This document shows, piece after piece, positions 6,835 to 13,384 of a stretch of 13,893 nt of DNA. The DNA lies in the NCBI GenBank assembly GCA_023439605.1, contig JAEXNS010000260.1, positions 1-13,893 on the forward strand. Direction: 5' to 3'. The first letter of the stretch is position 1; each line of letters begins with the position of its first letter. The notes beneath the pieces were generated by a model. It was not told the DNA's origin. It searched no databases and saw only the letters and a program-made list of their open reading frames with translations. The position numbers and the translations under genes were made by a program. This stretch comes from Bacillota bacterium. Its GTDB lineage: Bacteria > Bacillota > Clostridia > Oscillospirales > Ruminococcaceae.

Positions 6835-6876
6835 TAAATCTATAGTATTTTAATATGAATTTTTGGAGGATTAAAA

Positions 6877-8142
6877 ATGAAAATAGAAACACAATGTCTT
6901 CATGAGGGCTACTATCCTAAAAATGGTGAACCACGAGTAATGCCTATAGTTCAAAGTACAACATATAGGTTCGATTCCACAGAGCATATCGCTGAACTTT
7001 TTGACATGCCTACAGAATTTATGTATTCTAGATTTGCAAACCCTACTGTGGATGCAGTAGAAAAAAAATTGGCCGCTCTTGAAGGTGGCGTAGGTGCTAT
7101 GTGTACTTCAAGTGGTCAAGCTGCTGCTTTATGTTCTATATTAAATATATGTAAGGCTGGCGATAGTTTTATATCCTCTTCCACAATATATGGTGGAACA
7201 TTTAATTTATTTTCAGTTACACTAAAAAAATATGGAATAGAATGCGTATTTGTTGACCCTACTCTTTCTATAGATGAATTGCAAAAATATATAAAGCCAA
7301 ACACAAAAGCTGTTTTCGGCGAAACCTTGGCAAATCCCGCTATAAAAGTTCTTGACATTGAAAAATTTGCAACTTTTGCTCATAATAATAATTTGCCATT
7401 TTTAATAGACAATACATTTCCTACCCCTGTTTTATGTAGACCTATAGAGTATGGTGCAGATATAGTAATTCATTCCACATCAAAGTATCTAGATGGTCAT
7501 GCCCTTCAAGTAGGTGGAGTTATTATAGACAGCGGAAACTTTAACTGGGAAAATGGAAACTTCCCTGATTTCGTTGAACCAGACAGTAGCTATCATGGCA
7601 TGCAATACACAAAAACATTTGGGAAAATGGCTTATATAATTAAAGCTAGAATGCAACTTATGCGTGATTTAGGTTGCTATCCATCTGCAAATTCTGCTTT
7701 TTTACTTAACATAGGAATTGAAACTCTTCCTTTAAGAATGAGACAGTATTGCAAAAACGCTGAAAAAGTAGCTGAATTTTTAAGTAAAAGTGATAAAATT
7801 GCTTCTGTTAATTATCCTACAGTAAATCATGATACAGAACAAAAAAAGCTTGTTGAAAAATATCTACCTGAAGGATGTAGCGGAGTAGTAACTTTTAATA
7901 TAAAAGGTAATAAAGAAGATGCTATGCGATTTATGAACAATCTTAAGTTAGCTTCAAATGTTGTACACGTTGCTGACATAAGAACTTGTGTTCTTCATCC
8001 TGCTAGTTCTACCCATAGACAGCTCACAGACGAACAACTTGTTGCCGCTGGTATAAACTCTAGTATGATTAGACTTTCCGTTGGATTAGAGAACGTTGAA
8101 GATATAATTGAAGACATTGCACAAGCACTTAAATTTATTTAA
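6877..8142 (+). CDS. metY: O-acetylhomoserine sulfhydrylase-type PLP enzyme
   Basis: A 421-residue member of the Cys/Met-metabolism PLP family, the usual length for MetY. Visible family features: YSRFANPT (Tyr50, Arg52, phosphate contact from the partner subunit), SSGQAA (78-83, PLP binding), LIDNTFPTPVLCRP (Asp178 to the pyridine nitrogen), HSTSKYLDGH with the Schiff-base lysine at 203, and the C-terminal VADIRTCVLHPASSTHRQL. The last block and the length fit O-acetylhomoserine aminocarboxypropyltransferase, which makes homocysteine (or methionine) from O-acetylhomoserine and sulfide (or methanethiol). Methionine gamma-lyase is a close relative and cannot be excluded. GGAGG stands 7 bases before the ATG. 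It is a single-gene unit: own promoter, and a terminator at 8294-8331 now separated from the stop codon by element copy C. Confidence 0.9.
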   Translation: MKIETQCLHEGYYPKNGEPRVMPIVQSTTYRFDSTEHIAELFDMPTEFMYSRFANPTVDAVEKKLAALEGGVGAMCTSSGQAAALCSILNICKAGDSFISSSTIYGGTFNLFSVTLKKYGIECVFVDPTLSIDELQKYIKPNTKAVFGETLANPAIKVLDIEKFATFAHNNNLPFLIDNTFPTPVLCRPIEYGADIVIHSTSKYLDGHALQVGGVIIDSGNFNWENGNFPDFVEPDSSYHGMQYTKTFGKMAYIIKARMQLMRDLGCYPSANSAFLLNIGIETLPLRMRQYCKNAEKVAEFLSKSDKIASVNYPTVNHDTEQKKLVEKYLPEGCSGVVTFNIKGNKEDAMRFMNNLKLASNVVHVADIRTCVLHPASSTHRQLTDEQLVAAGINSSMIRLSVGLENVEDIIEDIAQALKFI

Positions 8143-8160
8143 AAAATATCCAAAAAAATC

Positions 8161-8293
8161 GTTACTATTTAGACATAAAGGTAAATTTTACGTTTTTGCA
8201 AGGGTTTCGACTCTGCGGAGTCGACTGGGCTTTCTGGTCGCCCTGGACCTTCGGTAAAACATCTTTTCTTTGTACATTTGGCTTAATAATAAC
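8161..8293 (-). mobile_element. MITE-like inverted-repeat element, copy C (inverted orientation)
   Basis: A 133-bp copy oriented opposite to A, B and D. Ends are GTTACTATTTAG and CTTAATAATAAC. It is bordered by a perfect 8-bp direct repeat AAAAAATC at 8153-8160 and 8294-8301. The core hairpin CGACTC/GAGTCG is at 8208-8223 (loop TGCG). The right-hand duplication is also the first arm of the terminator stem, so the element entered the A-rich arm of the metY terminator and the hairpin was restored by the duplication. Confidence 0.92.
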
Positions 8294-8331
8294 AAAAAAT
8301 CACTCATCTTTAAACGAGTGATTTTTTATTT
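8294..8331. terminator. Bidirectional terminator between metY and the LUD-domain gene
   Basis: A perfect 12-bp stem, AAAAAATCACTC (8294-8305) with GAGTGATTTTTT (8316-8327), has a 10-base loop and T runs on both sides, placed between convergent genes. Its first eight bases form the right-hand target duplication of element copy C. It ends metY transcripts that now include the element, and also the LUD gene on the minus strand. Confidence 0.92.
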
Positions 8332-8343
8332 AATAATTAAAAT

Positions 8344-9012
8344 TTAATATCCTAAAACTTCTCCTACTACTATAACCTTTATTCTATTTTTTATTTTTTG
8401 ATGAGCTGAAACCAAGTAATTACAGCAAATTCTTGAATCTGAACTGCATCCATCTGTCATAGCCGAATTTTCCTTTAGACATGATAAACATTCACCTTTT
8501 TCATAACAGTATGTTGCATATGTCAGCCTTTGAGTATTTGCAGGAGCCGAAATTCTCTTTACTCTATTTATTGCTTCATCTAAATCTTTTACAATTTTAT
8601 TATATCCCGCAACCACAATTACTGACTTTGGTCCATAACAAATAGCTGCAATTCTGTTGCTCATTCCATCTACATTATATAACTCACCTTTTTCGGTAAT
8701 TGCATTTGCACTACATATATAAGCGTCAGCAGAAAACGATGCTCTATAAATTTGTTCTATTTTATCATCATCAACAGAACTTCTATCTAAATACTTGTAT
8801 TTTTCTGATTTTAACAAATCCATAACTCCACATTGTTTTAAGGTAACAGAACCACCTGTAGAAACAACATCACCAACTTTAAGCAAATTTCCTATTATAG
8901 TTAAAACTTCTTCTTTTGATTCTGCATAATGAAATTCCATGTTGTTATTTTTAATTGCTGCTGCAACTCTATTAATTCTGTTTAATACAACGCTTTTCAT
9001 ATTTTCATCCAT
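8344..9012 (-). CDS. LUD-domain (LutC/YkgG-like, DUF162) protein
   Basis: A 222-residue protein of the LUD family. Recognisable blocks are GDVVSTGGSVTLKQCGVMDLL, DAYICSANAITEKGELYNVDG, the conserved PKSVIVVAGYNKIVKDLDEA, and KRISAPANTQRL. The C-terminal tail is rich in cysteine (CYEKGECLSCLK, then DGCSS and RICCNYL) and ends in IKVIVVGEVLGY, a form common in short clostridial LUD proteins and perhaps a metal or Fe-S site. LutC acts in lactate oxidation with LutA and LutB, but neither is nearby, so a lactate role is not supported; the function of such stand-alone members is not established. The start is ATG at 9012, preceded by GGAGG; a TTG at 9027 lies in that binding site. It is probably a single-gene unit closed by the 8294-8331 terminator. 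Confidence 0.88.
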   Translation of the reverse strand: MDENMKSVVLNRINRVAAAIKNNNMEFHYAESKEEVLTIIGNLLKVGDVVSTGGSVTLKQCGVMDLLKSEKYKYLDRSSVDDDKIEQIYRASFSADAYICSANAITEKGELYNVDGMSNRIAAICYGPKSVIVVAGYNKIVKDLDEAINRVKRISAPANTQRLTYATYCYEKGECLSCLKENSAMTDGCSSDSRICCNYLVSAHQKIKNRIKVIVVGEVLGY

Positions 9013-9208
9013 TACAATTCCCTCCAAATTTTTATTTAATTTTCATATAGCATATTTAAACATTAAGATATTAAATCCTGCTATTAATAATAAAATTATA
9101 GTAAATTTATCTACTCTTATTATACAAAATAAATAAAAATTTGTCGATACATTTTTAAAAAAAGATTTACAAAACCTTTATTTTTGCCTATATTTACAAA
9201 GAAATAAG

Positions 9209-9235
9209 AAATTTGTTGTTAATAATAAACAAATC
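9209..9235 (-). terminator. Weak possible terminator of the ABC exporter operon
   Basis: An AT-only inverted repeat around AAATTTGTT and AACAAATCT with a short loop lies 25-50 bases after the second permease stop codon on the minus strand, followed by a T-rich stretch. The stem is imperfect and has almost no GC, so it may not be functional. The rest of 9013-9260 is AT-rich without a clear promoter assignment for the LUD gene. Confidence 0.3.
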
Positions 9236-9260
9236 TACAAACTATGTTTTTATCATTTAA

Positions 9261-10430
9261 TTAAAATTTATTCATATTTTTTCTTTTATTGTTTATTAAT
9301 AGAGAAATGGAAATAAATAAAATTCCAAAACTAATTTGAATAAAAATATTTAAAACATATGTTTTAATATTTTCACCATCAAATTGACCTATTTCGGAAA
9401 TAAAATTATTGTTTTTGATATACCAAAATGTAGGATTAAATAATGAAATCTTTTTAACAAATTCACTTAAAAATTCCTGAGGTATGAAAGCACCACCTAA
9501 AAACGTACTTCCTAAAGCAATGGAATTTGAAATTGCAGAAATTGTGCTTTTTTTAGCAACTAAACCTATTAGAAACGATAAACATAAAACCATTAAGGTA
9601 AATATAAATGTATTTAAGTATAATAAAATTGATTTTAAATTTATTGGATTTTCAAAATACATCAAAAATGGTACTGCCATAAGCACAATATAAACTATAA
9701 TTGTTATAACCAAATTACCTAATAGCAATTGAATACTAAATTTATTTGATTTTATTGGTGCAGCGTTGTTTCTTTTTATTATTTCATTGTCATTGAAAGC
9801 TATCATTATTGTGCTTATAGCAAAAGTAAGTATAGCAAGTATAGGATAAGATGAAAAGTTCATTACACCAACCAAGCTCATTCCATCACTGTTTTCAGAT
9901 TTATCATTTGTATTTTTTTCATCTAAAAAATCAACTTTTGCCTCAGAATTTAGGTCTTTTTTTATTACACTATAGTCTATTTCTAAACCACTTTTTTTAT
10001 AAATACTTACTGTATCCATATATCCTTTTATTATTTCGTCCATTAAAAAGGTATTTGTTGCTGTAGGTTTTTTTATAATTTGTAAATTATTTTTTTCTAA
10101 ATCAATAAAATCTTTTTCATATCCCTCTGGAACAATCAATACATATGAAACTTCATTGAAAAAAAGAGCATCTTTTATAACCTTTTCATCGTCTTTTAAC
10201 TCAATATAATTGCATTTTTCTTCTATATATTCCGATAAATTAATGCTTAAATCAGATTTATCTCTATCAATAATGGCTATTTTTACTTTTTCAACCTCAA
10301 AAACATTTTCACTAGATTCATTATTAGAACCAAATACAGACAGAATAACTGTAAAAATAACAAGAAAGATAATTGTCATAAGTAAGGCTCTTTTTTTAAA
10401 TATCTTAAAATAAATTTTAAACACTTCCAT
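9261..10430 (-). CDS. ABC-2 type exporter permease, second of two
   Basis: A 389-residue membrane protein of the ABC-2 type. One hydrophobic segment lies at about residues 15-34 (LLMTIIFLVIFTVILSVF). A large outside domain follows to about 190, and at least five membrane segments fill the C-terminal half, including a GGAFIPQEFLSEF loop before the last helices. This plan (one helix, external domain, five helices) is shared with its upstream neighbour. Its ATG overlaps the end of the first permease gene by 14 bp and is preceded by AAGGAGG at 8 bases, so the two are co-translated. The ATPase plus two roughly 375-residue permeases resembles LnrLMN-like exporters for linearmycin-type antibiotics in Bacillus; the true substrate is unknown. 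Confidence 0.88.
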   Translation of the reverse strand: MEVFKIYFKIFKKRALLMTIIFLVIFTVILSVFGSNNESSENVFEVEKVKIAIIDRDKSDLSINLSEYIEEKCNYIELKDDEKVIKDALFFNEVSYVLIVPEGYEKDFIDLEKNNLQIIKKPTATNTFLMDEIIKGYMDTVSIYKKSGLEIDYSVIKKDLNSEAKVDFLDEKNTNDKSENSDGMSLVGVMNFSSYPILAILTFAISTIMIAFNDNEIIKRNNAAPIKSNKFSIQLLLGNLVITIIVYIVLMAVPFLMYFENPINLKSILLYLNTFIFTLMVLCLSFLIGLVAKKSTISAISNSIALGSTFLGGAFIPQEFLSEFVKKISLFNPTFWYIKNNNFISEIGQFDGENIKTYVLNIFIQISFGILFISISLLINNKRKNMNKF

Positions 10431-11532
10431 ATTTTTGCCTCCTTATAATCACAAATGTACCAATAGTACATAATACTCCAATTGCCAATAGAATAAATAA
10501 ATTTCTAAAATATAAATCATGATTTTCATAATAATAAAGCGAATAAAGTGAATCAGTAGTTAGTGCAACAGGATTTAACTTATTTATGATGGGCATGTTT
10601 TTGTCAACAGCATATTTTATGCTTGCATTGTTTAATCCCGCAAAGAAACTGCATATCAAAGTAAACGCAATAAGTATGGCTACTTTTAAACCTTCTTTTG
10701 ATTTCATGATGGTACAAACAAAAGCCCCTATCATAGTTCCACAAAAAATTGAGACAAAACAAATTAAAAATATATAAATATTTTCTTCTCCAAATTCAAC
10801 TTTTAAAATATATCTCATAAACAAAAAAGAAAGCATAGTAAAAAAATAGTGAAATAAAATAGTTGCCAGTGTAGAAGCTAAAAACATTTTTATTTTATTT
10901 ATTGGTGAAACACCGTTTCTTATAGCTATATTTGATTGATTTGCTTGAATTTTTTCAATATCTGTAACGGATAAAGTAGCACCAAAAATACAAGTCATGG
11001 ATATAAGTGCATAAAAATATATTACAAATTCGTTGCCTTTATTCCCTAATTTTATCTCATCAATATATTCGTTTTTGGAAATATCATTTAATAATTCTTC
11101 TACATTTACGTTTATATTTTTACTAAATACATTTGTAATGCTGCTAGAAAGTTGTAAATATTTATCTACAAAATACTTAACTGTACTTTGTTCTATTCCT
11201 GAATTTAAAACCTGTATTTCTATACTATTTTCTAAATCAATAATTGCTTTTATATCTTTTTCCGAAAGTTTTTCTTCTGCTTTTTTTCTGTCTAATTTTT
11301 CAATTATAAATAACTCCGAACTTTCCGCTGCTTCTACAAAGTCTTTATTTTTTTCATAATTTATTATCGCTATATTTATTTTTTCAAATTTAAATTCCTT
11401 TGCGTTCATAACTTCACCAAACGATAAGTAAAAAAACATCGCTAAAAGAAACGGAAAAACTATCATCCAAAATACACCTTGCTTATCTCTAAGCATATAC
11501 TTTACCTTGTATTTAAAAATATGAGAAAACAT
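10417..11532 (-). CDS. ABC-2 type exporter permease, first of two
   Basis: A 371-residue membrane protein. The start MFSHIFKYKVKYMLRDKQG is followed by a first membrane segment (WMIVFPFLLAMFFYLSF, about 22-39), an external domain to about 165, then a cluster of helices from about 170 to the end. The start is ATG at 11532: AAGGAG (11541-11546) is 8 bases upstream. A GTG at 11541 is formed by the binding site itself and is not a credible start. Element copy D lies directly upstream. Before that insertion the ATPase stop codon would have been 12 bases from this ATG with its TAA adjoining the GGAG, so the two were tightly coupled; now 143 bp separate them. The protein should pair with the second permease to form the channel of one exporter. 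Confidence 0.88.
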   Translation of the reverse strand: MFSHIFKYKVKYMLRDKQGVFWMIVFPFLLAMFFYLSFGEVMNAKEFKFEKINIAIINYEKNKDFVEAAESSELFIIEKLDRKKAEEKLSEKDIKAIIDLENSIEIQVLNSGIEQSTVKYFVDKYLQLSSSITNVFSKNINVNVEELLNDISKNEYIDEIKLGNKGNEFVIYFYALISMTCIFGATLSVTDIEKIQANQSNIAIRNGVSPINKIKMFLASTLATILFHYFFTMLSFLFMRYILKVEFGEENIYIFLICFVSIFCGTMIGAFVCTIMKSKEGLKVAILIAFTLICSFFAGLNNASIKYAVDKNMPIINKLNPVALTTDSLYSLYYYENHDLYFRNLFILLAIGVLCTIGTFVIIRRQKYGSV

Positions 11533-11550
11533 CTCAATCACTCCTTAATC

Positions 11551-11673
11551 GTTAATATTCAGTCATATGTATGTTTTACCGAAGCTCTATGGCGACCGGA
11601 AAGCCCAGTCGACTCCGCAGAGTCGAAACTCCTATAAAATCGCAGACTTTACTTTTAGAGACTAAATAGTAAC
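11551..11673 (+). mobile_element. MITE-like inverted-repeat element, copy D, inside the ABC operon
   Basis: A 123-bp copy, shortened near its left end by about 13 bases relative to A and B. Ends are GTTAATATTCAG and ACTAAATAGTAAC. A perfect 8-bp target duplication, CCTTAATC, is at 11543-11550 and 11674-11681. The core hairpin CGACTC/GAGTCG (loop CGCA) is at 11610-11625. On the minus strand the right duplication holds the last codon and stop of the ATPase gene (GAT TAA), and the left duplication supplies the start of the permease ribosome binding site, so neither gene is broken. Confidence 0.94.
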
Positions 11674-11675
11674 CC

Positions 11676-12608
11676 TTAATCCCTTAATTCTGTTCCTGTA
11701 ATTTCTAAAAACACATCATTTAAAGTTGGTAATTCAGAGTATATTTTACCATAAAACAAATTATTTTTCTCAATATAATTTATTATGTCACCTATAATGC
11801 TTTTTGTTGACTTTGTTTTTACTGTGAGTTTGTTTTCATTATACTCAATATTAGTTACATTTTTTATACTTTTGATTTCATTTAGATTTTTTTCATTTAA
11901 ATTAAATACTTCCACACTTATTTTTTCACCTATAGAAACCATTGATTTTAATTCTTCTTTTGTACCCAACGCAACAACTTTACCTTTATCAAGTATAGCT
12001 ATTCTAGTACATATTTGCTCTATTTCCTCCATGTAATGAGAAGTATAAATTATAGTTGCCCCTTCATTATTTAGTTTTTTTATCCCATCTAGTATGTTGT
12101 TTCTACTTTGTGGATCTACAGCAACTGTTGGCTCATCCATGATTATCAATTTGGGTTTGTGTGCAATTCCACAAGCTATATTTAACCTTCTCAACAAACC
12201 TCCACTTAGTTTTTTGGGATAGTTTTTTTTATAATCTTCTAATCCTACAAAATCAATAGCATCTGAAACCATCTTCTTTCTAGTCTTTTTATCCTTTATG
12301 TATAAGCCACAAAAGTAATCAATGTTTTCATAAACATTTAATTCATCAAAAACCGCAACATTTTGCATAACTATTCCTATATCTTTCTTTATATCATATG
12401 AATTTGGTCGCATCGTTTTATCAAATATTTCTATGCTCCCTTTGTCATATTTGAGTAAAGATAAAATACAGTTGATTGCAGTTGTTTTACCTGAACCATT
12501 TGGCCCTAATAAACCAAAAATCTCACCTTCATTTATTTGTATATTTAAATGATCTAGAGCTATTAAATCACCATATCTTTTAACTAAATTTGATATTTTA
12601 ACTACCAT
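11676..12608 (-). CDS. ABC exporter ATP-binding protein
   Basis: A 310-residue ATPase with every expected motif: Walker A GPNGSGKTT (35-43), Q-loop VMQN with Gln82, signature LSGG (134-137) in KKLSGGLLRRLNIACG, Walker B LIIMDEP (154-160), and the H-loop His191 in YTSHYMEE. About 90 residues follow the nucleotide-binding domain, as in DrrA/LnrL-type drug exporters. The start is ATG at 12608, preceded by AGGGAG at about 9 bases; a GTG at 12617 lies in that site. It is the first gene of the operon with the two permeases downstream and provides the energy for export. Its stop codon lies within the right target duplication of element copy D. A TGACA-TT-TGTCA inverted repeat about 86 bp upstream may be an operator. 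Confidence 0.93.
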   Translation of the reverse strand: MVVKISNLVKRYGDLIALDHLNIQINEGEIFGLLGPNGSGKTTAINCILSLLKYDKGSIEIFDKTMRPNSYDIKKDIGIVMQNVAVFDELNVYENIDYFCGLYIKDKKTRKKMVSDAIDFVGLEDYKKNYPKKLSGGLLRRLNIACGIAHKPKLIIMDEPTVAVDPQSRNNILDGIKKLNNEGATIIYTSHYMEEIEQICTRIAILDKGKVVALGTKEELKSMVSIGEKISVEVFNLNEKNLNEIKSIKNVTNIEYNENKLTVKTKSTKSIIGDIINYIEKNNLFYGKIYSELPTLNDVFLEITGTELRD

Positions 12609-12693
12609 AAATAACACTCCCTTTATTTTTATTCTATTTATATTATAAATTATTTTTTATAATAATATAAGTGAAAAATGTAATAAGTTAATA

Positions 12694-12705
12694 TGACATT
12701 TGTCA
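12694..12705. promoter_or_regulatory. Inverted repeat TGACA-TT-TGTCA upstream of the ABC exporter operon
   Basis: Two perfect 5-base half-sites separated by 2 bases lie between the nitroreductase terminator and the ATPase gene. The position suits an operator for the exporter operon. No adjacent regulator gene is present in the window, and I could not fix a convincing promoter next to it, although TATAAT-like sequences occur closer to the gene. Confidence 0.35.
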
Positions 12706-12710
12706 CATCA

Positions 12711-12743
12711 AAAAAATACCACTATAATTAAATAGTGGTATTT
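12711..12743 (-). terminator. Rho-independent terminator after the nitroreductase gene
   Basis: A perfect 12-bp stem, AAATACCACTAT (12714-12725) with ATAGTGGTATTT (12732-12743), has a 6-base loop, followed on the minus strand by TTTTTTGATG. It ends the CPBP/nitroreductase unit and separates it from the exporter operon downstream. Confidence 0.9.
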
Positions 12744-12771
12744 CAAATATTTATATATTATTTTATAGTTT

Positions 12772-13362
12772 TTAATAAACAAAAACTCTGTTTTCTATAG
12801 GTTCAAACTGTTTTTCATCTGGTAAAAATGTTGGTTTACCAAAAGGCATTTGAGCAATCAATTTCCATTTTTCAGATATATTCCATTCACTTTTAACCTG
12901 TGCTTCTATAAGCTCGTTATAATGTTGCAACGAAGCACCTAATCCTTCTGTTTCTATTGCTGTCCAAATGATAAACTGACACATTCCGCTAGATTGTTGG
13001 GACCATACAGGAAAATTATCTTTATATAGTGCAAAATGTTCTTGCAAAGCCTCAACTATTTCCATGTTTTCGAAAAATAAAATTGTTCCATAACCATTTT
13101 TAAAGGAGTTAATTTTTTCTTCTGTCTCTGAAAAAGAAGCTTCAGGAACTATTTTCTTCAAAGAATCCTTTGTTATATCCCATAGTTTTTTATGTTCTTC
13201 TTTTAATAAAATCACAACTCTTGCTGTTTGGGAATTAAATGCACTTGGGCAATGCTTTACTGCATGTTCAACAATTTGTTTAATTTTCTCGTCTGAAATA
13301 GTACTTTCACTTGAAATACCATAGTATGAACGTCTTTTTTCTACTGCTTCTAAAAAATCCAT
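12772..13362 (-). CDS. Nitroreductase-family protein (Frm2/HBN1-like)
   Basis: A 196-residue FMN-dependent oxidoreductase of the nitroreductase fold. Features: RRSYYGISSES near the N-terminus (FMN phosphate contact region), HCPSAFNSQTARVVILL, WSQQSSGMCQFIIWTAIETEGLGASLQHYN, and the ending MPFGKPTFLPDEKQFEPIE. The pattern matches the short Frm2/HBN1-like subgroup rather than classical NfsB; the physiological substrate of this subgroup is uncertain. The start is ATG at 13362, with AGGTG 6-8 bases upstream; a GTG at 13371 lies in that site. It begins 22 bases after the CPBP gene, so the two probably form one transcript ended at 12711-12743. Confidence 0.9.
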   Translation of the reverse strand: MDFLEAVEKRRSYYGISSESTISDEKIKQIVEHAVKHCPSAFNSQTARVVILLKEEHKKLWDITKDSLKKIVPEASFSETEEKINSFKNGYGTILFFENMEIVEALQEHFALYKDNFPVWSQQSSGMCQFIIWTAIETEGLGASLQHYNELIEAQVKSEWNISEKWKLIAQMPFGKPTFLPDEKQFEPIENRVFVY

Positions 13363-13384
13363 TTTTAACACCTCATAAAAATAT

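Larger units (their letters stand above)
6531..6876. other. Divergent intergenic region between the LRR-dockerin and metY genes
   Basis: 346 bp without a gene. It holds one promoter for each flank (6577-6605 and 6806-6834). It also has an inverted repeat TATAGT/ACTATA (6552-6572), overlapping the expected transcription start of the LRR gene, and TAACTA/TAGTTA (6723-6740), about 65 bp upstream of the metY -35 box. No S-box, T-box or other riboswitch is visible; the metY leader is only about 36 bases. The remainder is very AT-rich without structure I could assign. Confidence 0.6.

Noticed and set aside
9484..11359. Several open frames of 60-110 codons antisense to the two ABC permease genes
   Set aside because: They are shadows of AT-rich membrane-protein genes, lack ribosome binding sites and have skewed hydrophobic or Asn/Ile-rich composition expected of antisense frames.
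11533..11541. GTG at 11541 as the start of the first permease, and similar GTG/TTG starts at 1072, 9027, 12617 and 13371
   Set aside because: In each case the codon lies within or beside the ribosome binding site, and an in-frame ATG stands at normal spacing downstream.
11551..11673. Element copy D as a transcription terminator or attenuator within the ABC operon
   Set aside because: The GC hairpins are not followed by a T run on the minus strand, so intrinsic termination is not supported; an effect on mRNA processing is still possible.
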